Part shown: positions 28,252-37,988 of the stretch, piece by piece | Position numbering within the stretch: position 1 is the first letter of the stretch | Layout: each line of letters begins with the position of its first letter | Source: Brettanomyces bruxellensis | Taxonomy: Eukaryota > Ascomycota > Pichiomycetes > Pichiales > Pichiaceae | Assembly: GCF_011074885.1 (NCBI RefSeq) | Contig: NC_054689.1 | Location: 1,054,001 to 1,118,000 of the forward strand | Direction of reading: 5' to 3' | DNA: 64,000 nucleotides | Program-made: the position numbers and the translations under genes | The notes under the pieces: model-generated | Database searches by the model: none | What the model saw: only the letters and a program-made list of their open reading frames with translations | What the model was told of the DNA's origin: nothing

Positions 28252-28776
28252 TTAATCTTTGATCTTACGAAAACGTCCTCCCAAACATTTATCAATATGT
28301 GCAGCAAACCGCACACCAGCAATCTCTCGCTGACAGTTGGAGCACCTGAAATATATGTCATTGCCATTCATTGACTCAAGCTGAGCAGCTTTCTCCCCCA
28401 TTAACGGACCGTTATGATCAAACGCATTTTTATATATATCATTTCCATTAAGATTAAATTGAAACCTTCCAATATCAGGTTCCTTTTGAAGATTCACTGG
28501 TTGGGGTGTTGTGGATCTCGAACTATTGCCGTTGTTATGGCTATTGTGATGTTTCCTTCTTTGTGAGCCATGCGTAGCTTCCTCTGATGGTGCTCTAGGA
28601 AACTTTTCCTCGTTTCTAGAATCAATAAACTTTGGTGCTGTAACTGTACCATACTTTTCTTCCAAAAGTTTTTCCTTCATTACTGATTTTGTAATTATCT
28701 CTTCTGTATATTGAGAGAGCATATCTCGAAGTATGGACAAGGATACAGATGCATAAGTGAGTTTTTCTTCGGTCAT
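28252..28776 (-). CDS. SGF11: SAGA deubiquitinase-module zinc-finger subunit Sgf11
   Basis: 174 residues from the ATG at 28776. An N-terminal helix (ASVSLSILRDMLSQYTEEII) matches the Sgf11 helix that packs against Sus1 and Ubp8. A polar linker with an RRKHHNSHNN stretch follows. Near the C-terminus lies the zinc finger: Cys 145 and 148, His 160, Cys 164 in CSNCQREIAGVRFAAHIDKC, which is the Sgf11 signature. In SAGA it links Ubp8 and Sus1 and binds the nucleosome acidic patch so that H2B ubiquitin can be removed. It is longer than S. cerevisiae Sgf11 (99 residues), the excess being in the linker. It is divergent from SEN54, with 496 bp between ATGs. Confidence 0.84.
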   Translation of the reverse strand: MTEEKLTYASVSLSILRDMLSQYTEEIITKSVMKEKLLEEKYGTVTAPKFIDSRNEEKFPRAPSEEATHGSQRRKHHNSHNNGNSSRSTTPQPVNLQKEPDIGRFQFNLNGNDIYKNAFDHNGPLMGEKAAQLESMNGNDIYFRCSNCQREIAGVRFAAHIDKCLGGRFRKIKD

Positions 28777-29272
28777 ATTGATTTATATGTTTTATGGCAG
28801 ATATGGCTTAGGTACAGTTCACGAATTTTCAAAAAAGGCTTAATAATTTGAATTTTCCCGTTTCCGTTAGATCGTAATTTGATTTCACCAAGACAAAGGT
28901 TCGCTTTCGAGATAAACCGTCAATTTTTGACGTATCCAAATATCAATGAAGGTACCAACTAACCACAGACCTTTTGAACCTCTTAGCACAAGATTCCTCC
29001 TTCTTATCTGTGAATCCTCAGTTTGGAATGGCACTCAAGTCGGATCTTCTTTTTTTCGATGATGGCCGCAGTACTGATAAGATTGTAGTATTTTTGTACG
29101 TGGTACTGATTAGAATTTTTTTTTTTTTTTTTTCAGGACGTTCACTTTTTTTTTCAAGGTAGTCATCTCACTCCGTCTACGTTTCGAAAGATATTATTAA
29201 TTCACCCTAAATTCTATTAGACGTCACTTCGCCAACGAAAGAATATTTATCAAATACTGCATTTTAATCATA
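28777..29272. other. Divergent SGF11/SEN54 promoter region
   Basis: 496 bp. It contains an 18-base T tract at about 29116-29133. No gene content; the plus-strand frame at 28974-29162 is an artefact of the T tract. Confidence 0.45.
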
Positions 29273-30643
29273 ATGGAGCTTGATCCCGAGACTGAAGGAT
29301 TACTAGACTTGACCAATAAAGGTAATGGTCCAAGGAGCAAAGAAAATGGGAGTGAAGACGATGATGACATACAAGATTGGTCTATTGTCGCATCAGTCTC
29401 GAAGCGAGGTCAGAAGGATTTTGAACCCCTTGTTTGTGACGATGAGAGTCAAGATTTGTCTGCTTATGATAGTGATGCATTGAATGCTTCGCGAAATATG
29501 ATGTTTTCCGCATTATCGAAAAGCAGAGGTACTATTGTCACACTCGATAACATGAATAGAAGCACAATTTATATTAACATTCGGAACACAAATGATATTT
29601 TTATGCCTAAAGCAAGAGGAAAGTTTTTAGAATCTATGGGTCACATAGATAGAAGAATTGTTTGTCATTTTAACTATGAGGAAGCGTTATATCTAGTCGA
29701 GAGAGGCACGTGTTTGGCCAGACTTTTCGATATTGATGAAGAAAAGAATGCAAAGTATCAAAGAATGTTGCCACTTACATTGGAAGCTGTTTATTCATTA
29801 CTTATTCATGATCAAGAACAGTTAGATCGATATCTTGTTTATTCAATATTGAAAAGAAACGGGTATATTGTACGCAGACATGACGAGTTCGACCATGCTA
29901 TATCATCCAAATCTTTGTATAATAATCAGAAGGTTATCAAAGATTATAATATTTCCAATCAAAAGAAAATCACACGCAAAGCAATACAGCCGCATCCCAT
30001 CCTTAACCTTTCTTTATGGACTAACTTATTGGTATCTTTTAGTAATTGGATCGGAATACCTCTTCCAGTTAAATTTCTGGGTTCCTACTTCAATTTTTTT
30101 ACCTACCTCTCATGGAAGTTGAGGGGTCTACGGGACCATAATAATACAGTTCATCGAATGAAAAAAGCACATGTTCATAATTATTATATTTCATTCAATG
30201 TATGGAAACCCATGGTCAATTTCAAAAAAAAGAGCCCTCCTCTTCCCGATTTCCAAATTGTGGTTGTCAAAGCTTGGGCTGAATTTCCAAGGTACCAAGA
30301 TATTAAGCATTTAATCAAGAGATCTGGAATTAATCCAGAGAATTTTCATAGACGAATCAATCATCACACACAAAAAATATCGCATATCAGTTCAGAATGG
30401 GACTATTCTCGGGGTATTAATATTCATAATTTGAAGTATAACGAGCAAAGTATAACATTCGCAATTGTGGATAATGGTATTGTAAATTTTGCTAACCTTT
30501 CTGATTGCTGCTTTGCTCAGGAAGGTGCATGCTGGAGAGATTATTGGTCATTCCCTAGAAAGAGAAGAGGGAAGGGGAGGAGAAAAAAGAGTGATAAAAT
30601 GAAAAGCAAGACGACTAGAAAGATAGCCCCGGCAAAACAATAA
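29273..30643 (+). CDS. SEN54: tRNA-splicing endonuclease subunit Sen54
   Basis: 456 residues from the ATG at 29273, close to yeast Sen54 (467). After an acidic start the conserved N-terminal domain lies at roughly 80-215: the block with GHIDRRIVCHFNYEEALYL and ERGTCLARLF, then PLTLEAVYSLLIHDQEQLDR and YSILKRNGYIVRRHD. The C-terminal part (VVVKAWAEFPRYQDIKHL, then NGIVNFANLSDCCF) resembles the family's second domain. A very basic tail ends the protein (KRRGKGRRKKSDK). Sen54 is a structural subunit of the Sen2/Sen34/Sen54/Sen15 heterotetramer that cuts tRNA introns, and it has no catalytic triad, as here. Confidence 0.88.
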   Translation: MELDPETEGLLDLTNKGNGPRSKENGSEDDDDIQDWSIVASVSKRGQKDFEPLVCDDESQDLSAYDSDALNASRNMMFSALSKSRGTIVTLDNMNRSTIYINIRNTNDIFMPKARGKFLESMGHIDRRIVCHFNYEEALYLVERGTCLARLFDIDEEKNAKYQRMLPLTLEAVYSLLIHDQEQLDRYLVYSILKRNGYIVRRHDEFDHAISSKSLYNNQKVIKDYNISNQKKITRKAIQPHPILNLSLWTNLLVSFSNWIGIPLPVKFLGSYFNFFTYLSWKLRGLRDHNNTVHRMKKAHVHNYYISFNVWKPMVNFKKKSPPLPDFQIVVVKAWAEFPRYQDIKHLIKRSGINPENFHRRINHHTQKISHISSEWDYSRGINIHNLKYNEQSITFAIVDNGIVNFANLSDCCFAQEGACWRDYWSFPRKRRGKGRRKKSDKMKSKTTRKIAPAKQ

Positions 30644-30812
30644 CATTTGTCTGCTTCTTAAATATTTCCTTATTCTTTAAACAGTTGTGCTATCATAAAG
30701 ATTAGTAAACAGTTGTCAATAAATGTCAATAAATCATAGAACGTAGGATTGTCTGGTATGTGTAATACTCCAAAATCCCAAAATCTCAAAAAAGAATATA
30801 AAAAATAAATCG

Positions 30813-30884
30813 TAGCATCGGCTGGTTTCGATCCAGCGACATCAGGGTTATGAGCCCTGCGCGCTTCCGCTGCGCCACGATGCT
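30813..30884 (-). tRNA. Initiator tRNA-Met (CAU)
   Basis: A 72-nt cloverleaf without intron. The acceptor arms AGCATCG and CGATGCT pair over 7 bp, with discriminator A and no encoded CCA. The anticodon CAT is at 30850-30852 within CAGGGCTCATAACCCTG, which has the three G:C pairs next to the loop that mark initiators. The first pair A1:U72 and A at position 54 (GGATCGAAACC rather than GGTTCGA) are eukaryotic initiator features and distinguish it from elongator tRNA-Met. The A-box (GTGGCGCAGCGG) and B-box are intact, and a T-rich terminator follows on the minus strand near 30801-30810. Confidence 0.97.
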
Positions 30885-30952
30885 TCACACTTTATTTAAG
30901 TCCACTTGGTCAAATATCCATTTAATATATTTTGGTAAATTTTATAATACTA

Positions 30953-31169
30953 TGGTTAGATATCCGATCTTCTGTCGAAGGGTCGGAGTTAAGTATTGCC
31001 TTATGTGTTACTCCCAGGCTTTAGCTATCAAACTTCTTCTTTAATAGAACCAATAAGAACCTAGCAGTCGGGGAGATTCAGACAATTGTAAGATCGGTTA
31101 CCTAAGTGGGTGGATATAAATGAACCAAGTGGTCTGTGTGATAATGTTAATGCCCTTAACATTCTAACA
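30953..31169. repeat. Possible solo or truncated LTR, 217 bp
   Basis: The segment starts TGGTTAGA and ends TCTAACA, near-perfect inverted ends of the TG...CA type. It contains GGATATAAATG about 55 bp before its right end, similar in placement to the TATA box of the intact LTRs at 43918 and 48460. It lies 68 bp upstream of the tRNA gene, a common landing place for yeast copia elements. I see no matching 5-bp target duplication and no similarity to the 433-bp LTR, so this is tentative and its orientation is uncertain. Confidence 0.25.
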
Positions 31170-31224
31170 ATTGTATATGTGTCATGATAGAAGAAAAAGA
31201 ATTTATGTTGGATGTATGAGGATA

Positions 31225-31479
31225 TTACCTAGTATTAGGAAATTTATTATCATATGTCCGACACGCACTCTTGATTAGAAGCATTCGAATAATCATGTCC
31301 CTTAACGTACCAAATGGCTTGGTAATGATAAATCTAGTAAGAATGTCAGCTAACTGGTCCCTCGTACTAACATGCTTGATATTGATACTTTTCTCCCCAA
31401 ACCATTCTTCTAAACATTTCAACCTGACAGCATATTTTTTTACAGTTAAGTTTCCTTTTCCAATAGGTATTCGAATCAT
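31225..31479 (-). pseudogene. Relic of a copia-type RNase H C-terminus
   Basis: A minus-strand frame of 84 codons ending with the signature of the end of copia pol: EEWFGEKSINIKHVSTRD, then QLADILTRF and a final LRDMIIRML. HVSTxxQLADILTK is the conserved end of copia RNase H. No start, no upstream RNase H core and no clear LTR adjoin it, so it is a decayed fragment. Its residues differ from the equivalent end of the element at 43.9-48.9 kb (YIQSGANPADLLTKNL), so it comes from another copia lineage. Confidence 0.75.
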
Positions 31480-33728
31480 ATCCGAGCTGTTTCTTTAATA
31501 TTTTCGCATGAAAAAGGAATAAAGAATGATCTATGTTTATTCAAGAGACATAATGAAATGAGGATGATCATTCTTAGCTGTAACAAGTATTGTCAAAGAA
31601 TCTTTGCATTTGATTTAATTATGCATATTTAATTAAGAAACAAACACTGACTTTTGGAGAAAAGGATCAGCACTTTTGGTAACCAGTATGCTAAATATAC
31701 TACTATCAACAAATTTGGTGCGTGTCCTGCTACTTCAATAATTTATCTGTTCCCTGTACCGCACATTAGCTGCATCTGTTGCTGCTATTCGTATCATCTG
31801 TATACCACTACTTATGACCATTTTCTTTGTTCAGGTTTCATTTGGATGGAATGAACAACGTAATATAAACTAGTATTTTAACCAATGCAGGTTACCAATA
31901 ATAATATTTTTTATTGCCATATCTTTCTACACCACCATTATCAAATAATGTACCAAATCAGCCAATAAAATTTTTCCTGCGCTTTATGCAACCTCTTTTA
32001 GTTCTTCTTGTTCCATGCCGTAATCTAAATTTCGTATTTATGGTTCAGACTGGTCCTTCAATTGTGAAATTTTAGCTACATAACTTGAATTAGCAGTAGA
32101 GTAGTAATCAAGTATATATTTTCAGGAAATCATTTTGCATATGTTTTCTCATGTGTCCTAGCATTTCACAGATTGTAAATCAAATACTAGTTAAATCCAT
32201 ATAGTACTTGTTGAACGGGTTTTGATGCCAACTATTTTATAAAGTTCTAAATAAGTAATACATTGAATGTTTCTCAATAAAGGTAAAGAAGAATGTATAA
32301 AAGAGATAGGTAAAAGGATAAAGCAGTTTTTGGGGTACAAAACAAGGCAAAAAAGTTGTGTATATATGTGAATATCGATGAATTTGCTATCCACATGAGC
32401 TAATAAAGGTAATAATTAAGTTGATTGATTCAAGTGTGACACCGATTACTTTATGAAGTTTCTTGTTATAACCAGAATATTAAGGCTAAAGAAAGGAAAA
32501 GTATAAAAGTAAAAGAACCAAGGGGAGATGCACACGCTTAAACACCTTTAATCCTTAAGAGCGATGCTTTCCTTCTTGGCCATAAACGAGGCAGGACCGT
32601 TTTATGTATGTGCCGACATTACCATAACGTATAAAACAGTTACATTATAATATACTTAGGGTCCAATAAAAGAGAAATTCCGTTATTTTATATCATATTG
32701 TCATATAGGAATCCTTATATGTGCTTACGGCAATTACTGAGCATTAAAAAATTGCAGGTTATAAAGGAATGTAAGTGAATTTGTCGTTTCTCCAGCCGCA
32801 TAAATTTTAGTAAATTTACAGTGCACTGCGCTTTTCTAAGAAAGAGGGACAAGGAGAGGTGGCAGACTTAAAGCAGATCATAAGACATCTTCGAAGGGGT
32901 TGAAAATTGATTTCCTTTGTATACATACAATGTTATGTGTGCATTTATAGTATAATTTTCTTTTAAACTTAAATAGGCATCTCTAGTTAACAGTACAAAG
33001 TAATGATTCTTCGCAACTTACTTAGCAAGAGTTAGCTATTAAAAAGGAATACTTTTACCGAACCGCGTTATTCATTACGTAGCCGGTACCTGATGTATAT
33101 ATCAGGCTTTTTGCCTTGGATGACTTTGAAAGCTTTCTGAGAAACTGTAAAACAAAAATTCACTAATGCGATATATATGAAATTAACTGAATTTCGCCGA
33201 AATGGTTGTCATTACAATCAAAAATTGAGTGTTTTTAAATATAACTAAACTTTATGGTTCAGGAAAATACATGGAATTTGAAAAATGTGAGCTGTATGCA
33301 TATTGTCGAATACAAAATCACAGAAGTATCAGTATCAGACGATAGGTTTCTCGATTCATAAAATACAGGAGATAGTATAATAAGGTATAAGTATGAGAAT
33401 ATATAATCAATTCGAACCACTGAAGCTGTTTTTAAAAAAGAAATTAGGAGAATTCTTAAGTGTCTGTAGATACTCTTTTCGAATTTCAAGAGATTAAATG
33501 ACGATATTTTTTGAAAGGAAAGGGAGTGTCATCTTATGGCTGGACCCTGCGGGAAAAAAAGCGGGGACCGAAAAAGGAAAAAAAAGAATGTGATTGTCCT
33601 GCATGACCGCCATCCCAGAAAGGGGAAAAATACAAAACGTGCTGATAACTTCGGGTACAAAATTTCTGAATATTCGGAACGGCAACATATAATTCACGGG
33701 GAATATACGAATAATGTAGTCTATGAAT

Positions 33729-34010
33729 TCAAAATACAGCGAAAACGGGATGGAGCAATGAGTAAAATGATATACTAAGGTGATTCACACATTTACGTTT
33801 ATTACAAGCGATGTCTGCTGCAAACCAATACGATAGAAATAAAGAATCCAGATGGATACGTGCTTCAGGATAATTTAAAACTCTGCGAATACATTTTTCT
33901 GCCACTTTTATGCTTATTTTTGACGGAGATGCCAGTATTCTAGCAGACATGTGATTATAACTTAAATACATGGGGTCTCCGCAACGAATTTTTGATAGTG
34001 AGCGCACCAT
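33729..34010 (-). pseudogene. Relic of a copia-type reverse transcriptase/RNase H junction
   Basis: A minus-strand frame whose translation follows the copia thumb/RNase H junction in degraded form: RSLSKI then MYLSYN, a conserved SPSKISIKVAEKCIRRVLNY block (typically PS..H...A.RVLRYL), and FAADIACNKRK in place of the first RNase H acidic motif (normally SDADWA). The catalytic Asp context is damaged. It is on the same strand as the relic at 31225-31479 but 2.3 kb upstream, where an intact element would need only about 0.3-0.4 kb. They are therefore either different relics or one copy split by later insertion. Confidence 0.6.
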
Positions 34011-34816
34011 CTTCAGAAAAACATTCTGAGGCTTTCGCGGTTTTATTTCATTATATTATACAGAGTTATTTTTTTGCCTTTTTATTGCAAATTGGCTGCT
34101 AGTAACCACTTTTTCTCCCTATATCCGTAGCGTAGTATCCGAAGCAATCTTAGTACTTTCATCTTACACTAATACTGAATAGACATGCCATTTCTTATAT
34201 TCCTTCTGAAATGATAGCAATTACTCTAGCCAAGGTAAATTAGAGAAATGATAATTCAAGTTGGTAAAGATAAAATGATTAAAAACTAGCATTCTAATAT
34301 ATAGACGATGCCCATGCCTTCTGCTATCACACTGAATTGGAAAACGTTCTAGTCTAGTTAGTTAGTTAGTATCCGAGTTTTTCCATTATTATCAGGTGTT
34401 AATTTCAGTTCATAAATTTCTCACAGTTTTTTTCTGGCTACAAATTGCCATTATGTTACTTTTTTTATACCCTCGGACGGACTTATTTAATTCAAATAGA
34501 CAATGTTCCCCAGATTAAGGTACGTCACTCTAAATTACATATGCGTAGATATGGACGTTTTCCTTCGTCTGAATGAATTTAAGATTGATATTAGACCTAT
34601 ATTCCTGTCTTAACTCCAACCCGATAAAGTGTTGAAATAAAACACTTCATTTCTATAATTTCCTTCTTGCCTTGTTATTTTGAACCCAAAATTAAGAATT
34701 TCGCTCCGGATTTAATTTAATTATCAAGCTTCAAACAAACAGTATTGGTGCTGCTTCCAATACTCATCGTCACATTCTTAGTATAATAATTCAATTGTTA
34801 AGTAAGCCATCCATGA

Positions 34817-37354
34817 ATGATGACTCAAGCTAATGATAAGCATGGATCTTTGTCACGGCATGGGCCAAGTCGATTCTTCCATTCACTCAAAGGCCATCTT
34901 TCGCATGAATCTAGCTTTGACTCTTCTTCTAACTCGGATAATAAGAGTCATAGGCATACCCATAACTTCTCTCTTTTTCATTTGGGAAGTTCGGATGATA
35001 TTCCAAAAGACCACCCAAAACATGATAAGGTTAAATCTGCTTCCTTGATCGAACATAAGAAAGTACATGCTCATTTTAACATACCAGATCCTTCTACGGG
35101 TAAAGAAAGTAATGGCTTCTCGGAAGGTTCGGGTGTTCATCGAAGTAGTTCCTCTCCTCAGATTAACTTGAAAGGAACTGGTGTGGAAAAGTTGAGAAGA
35201 TCAAATACTACGGCAGCTTCCCTACTGATACATAAGCCAAAGATGGAATATAATCCATACGGTATTTTACATTCACCACATATCTTGGATATGAGTACTA
35301 TGTTTGGACATGGAAATAAGCCGGAAAGTCAACTTATGTTGCCGTATCCAACAGAGAATCCGAATGATTATCTTCCCAAAGAGTTGCAGGAGAAGTATCA
35401 AAATGTCGAGGAAATATACGACACTGCAGAAACAGCTCTAATAGGATCGGGAGGAGCAGCTCTTATTAAGAAATTGAAATTAAAGGGAAATCCAAAAGTA
35501 TTTGTGGCGTTAAAGAAGTTTTCACTTTTTAGGGATGAGTCTGCTAAACAGTATTACCGTCGTGTCGCACAAGAATACATCGTGATGAAAAATTTTAAAC
35601 ATTTACACACGATATCGTGTTATGAACTATTGAAATTACCAGTATACATGCAACGTTCATGGGGAATGACAATGGCATATTTACCATGTGATCTATTTTC
35701 CCAAATAAGGAAACCTGCATGGAGGTCAACATCACTTAATGAAAGGTTGTGCTATTTCAAACAAATTTGCTTTGGATTGAAATACCTGCATGAATGCGAT
35801 ATCGCACATCTAGATATTAAACCAGACAATATTCTTGTGGCAGAAAATGGAATCCTTCGTATCACTGATTTGGGATGCTGTGAATGTGGTCATGAAGAAC
35901 CAGGAAACTTTAAAAGTGCGATAAAGTTGAGAAATAAACTTCTTGGAACTCCACCCTATCAACCACCAGAAGTTTCTAATTACAAGAGCATTCAAATAGA
36001 GAAAAGAAGGAAATATGATCCTTTCAAGTTTGACTACTGGTCATTGGGCATTCTTCTTTTTGTTTTGATTAAAGGACAACCCCCTTTTAAAGAGCCAAAG
36101 GCAACTGATCTGGCTTATTCCGAATACAAAAAGATCTATAAACGTCTGAAAGAGGTTTACCCAGGATTTATAAAGAATGAAATGAATCACTTTCCGACCA
36201 CATCACCATTTGCGATGGGTTTCGGAAGTCCAGCCGTTGCTCAAATTGCATGGAGATTTTGTGACCCAGACCCATCGACTAGAATGACTCTTCCTCAACT
36301 ATTCCATAATGAATATTTTCAGAAGATTCAAATGTGTATTGACGAGGCTAATTATGAATGCAACTTTGTCCATCATAAAGCTGCAAAATATATGTCTTTC
36401 AGCGCCATGTATGGATCCAATATAGAACTTGTCGAGAATTGCAGGGGAAGCCGGAGACTCACTAGCAGTTCAATGGAGAGGCCAATTATTTTGAATGAGC
36501 GACATAGCTCGTCCGAGAAGCCGAAACAATCAAAACATCATTATACTTCGCTTCTTGAAGTGGGACTTATGAGCCGGAATAGATCTGACAGTAAGAATAG
36601 CAATACATCAACTCACAATAAGGGCGATGACAAAAAGGACCCATCACTACACTATAAGTCAAATTTGAATAAAGTGGAGGAATCAGAACATGAGGCTGAT
36701 ACGGATGATGATAAGCAACATCGTGATTCTAAATGCAATACAGAAGGCGGTGCTAATATAAAAATTCATACCTTATTCAAGAAAGGTAAAGCAGCTTCCA
36801 AGAATGATGATACAACAATATCTCACAACTCTGGCGATCGGGTAAGTCATTCACTTATAGACAAGCCATCGTTTAACTCACATAGTGTTTCCGAAAACAT
36901 TGCAAGTGAAACGAATAGTTATAAAGAACAAATATCAGGAGCCGTCCCTAGTAATAATTCATCTAGTTTTAGCCTCACGAATACGAAAGATTGGTCCAAG
37001 TATGAGGATGCAGTAACGGAAGATGATACCACATATACATCATCAAATACGTCCAGTATCATAAATATGAAGGTTAGTACTACTAGTGGCAAATTGATTC
37101 CAATCGATAACAAGGAAACAGAATCATCTAAGAAGAGCGCAGAGTTAGTGGATGATGTTGACAACTTGCAGGATAATGAATTGCATCCAGCTGATATATA
37201 CAGTTTCATCTATCCTGATGGCAGGGTTGTTTTGTACGAATTTGATGACGAGGATTACAAAAATGTCGCCACGGAGTACATGGTGGTAAACTATAAGGAT
37301 ATTAAGAAAAGTACCGAGTTTACAATAAAGCCACATTCTCATTCCATATACTAA
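34817..37354 (+). CDS. Serine/threonine kinase of the fungal HAL/NPR1-like group
   Basis: 845 residues from the ATG at 34817. Residues 1-190 are a polar, Ser/His-rich N-terminus. The kinase domain runs from about 200 to 515: a Gly-rich loop variant (LIGSGGAALIKKL), the ATP-binding lysine in VALKKF near 231, the catalytic loop HLDIKPDN near 330, DLG near 351 in place of DFG, and PPYQPPEV as the APE region. The catalytic Asp, Lys and Asn are kept, but the Arg of the usual HRD is Leu, making it a non-RD kinase. A Ser-rich tail of about 300 residues ends in a short folded-looking segment (YSFIYPDGRVVLYEFDDEDY). HAL5, SAT4 and NPR1 relatives regulate nutrient and ion transporters in yeast. The exact orthologue is unclear, so no symbol is given. 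Confidence 0.88.
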   Translation: MMTQANDKHGSLSRHGPSRFFHSLKGHLSHESSFDSSSNSDNKSHRHTHNFSLFHLGSSDDIPKDHPKHDKVKSASLIEHKKVHAHFNIPDPSTGKESNGFSEGSGVHRSSSSPQINLKGTGVEKLRRSNTTAASLLIHKPKMEYNPYGILHSPHILDMSTMFGHGNKPESQLMLPYPTENPNDYLPKELQEKYQNVEEIYDTAETALIGSGGAALIKKLKLKGNPKVFVALKKFSLFRDESAKQYYRRVAQEYIVMKNFKHLHTISCYELLKLPVYMQRSWGMTMAYLPCDLFSQIRKPAWRSTSLNERLCYFKQICFGLKYLHECDIAHLDIKPDNILVAENGILRITDLGCCECGHEEPGNFKSAIKLRNKLLGTPPYQPPEVSNYKSIQIEKRRKYDPFKFDYWSLGILLFVLIKGQPPFKEPKATDLAYSEYKKIYKRLKEVYPGFIKNEMNHFPTTSPFAMGFGSPAVAQIAWRFCDPDPSTRMTLPQLFHNEYFQKIQMCIDEANYECNFVHHKAAKYMSFSAMYGSNIELVENCRGSRRLTSSSMERPIILNERHSSSEKPKQSKHHYTSLLEVGLMSRNRSDSKNSNTSTHNKGDDKKDPSLHYKSNLNKVEESEHEADTDDDKQHRDSKCNTEGGANIKIHTLFKKGKAASKNDDTTISHNSGDRVSHSLIDKPSFNSHSVSENIASETNSYKEQISGAVPSNNSSSFSLTNTKDWSKYEDAVTEDDTTYTSSNTSSIINMKVSTTSGKLIPIDNKETESSKKSAELVDDVDNLQDNELHPADIYSFIYPDGRVVLYEFDDEDYKNVATEYMVVNYKDIKKSTEFTIKPHSHSIY

Positions 37355-37676
37355 ATCATTAGAATATAAAATTTCACGCTGTTGTGACTGCCATATTTTA
37401 GAAGACGTCGACGTTTTTTTTTGAAGCGCTCAAATGAGAAATGCTCTTATTTTTTTTACGCTTTTAAACCTACGTGCATTTTACGCGCTGCTACTTTTTT
37501 TTTGGCTGAGCCAGGGCAATCATTTATATGACTTATATTGGGAAGATCTCTTTTAATATTCTTCTTTCTTTTTGGATCTATTCTTATCGACTTGATACGA
37601 ATAATGTTAGTCCTTTGCTTTTAAATCCGAAATTAACGGCTTTTTTTTAATTTTGATGTTCGTAGTCGTGTGTTCG

Positions 37677-37707
<31 letters not shown>

Positions 37708-37988
37708 GGAAATTCACTCCTTGAAAAAAAAGTAAGCGATACGTTTAAACGTGCAGTTTTAAACAGTTCACTGCATCACAACATTATCACCTCGAATACC
37801 TTTACTGGAACAGACTACAAGCATTAAACGGGCAAAAAGTACATGTACACTTTTTAGAGGTATTAATTTAATTCCCAGGAGCGAAGGTAAATCTCTATAT
37901 TATTCACTAGTTTGGGGAATATATATAGAAAAAAAATATTAAACAAAGCTTAAATATTACGAATACCACAGTTTCGGGGGATACAAAT
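37355..37988. other. Spacer between the kinase gene and CET1, with a T27 tract
   Basis: 634 bp holding the kinase 3' region and the CET1 promoter. It has an uninterrupted run of 27 T at 37681-37707 and shorter T-runs before it. Such tracts exclude nucleosomes in yeast promoters; this one is about 280 bp upstream of the CET1 ATG. No gene is seen. Confidence 0.45.

Larger units (their letters stand above)
30885..34816. other. 3.9-kb gene-poor region with retroelement relics
   Basis: The longest gap in the window. It runs from the initiator tRNA gene to the kinase gene and has no convincing intact gene. It contains two decayed copia-type coding fragments on the minus strand and a possible LTR remnant (separate entries). 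An 80-codon basic frame with a real ATG at 33536-33778 cannot be excluded, but nothing about it is recognisable. The rest is AT-rich with many short overlapping frames. This may be a safe-haven insertion area beside a Pol III gene, or a centromere-type region; neither is shown. Confidence 0.45.

Noticed and set aside
33536..33778. 80-codon basic frame in the gene desert
   Set aside because: It has an ATG, but it is short, Lys/Arg-rich and unrecognisable. I left it out of the gene list for lack of support.
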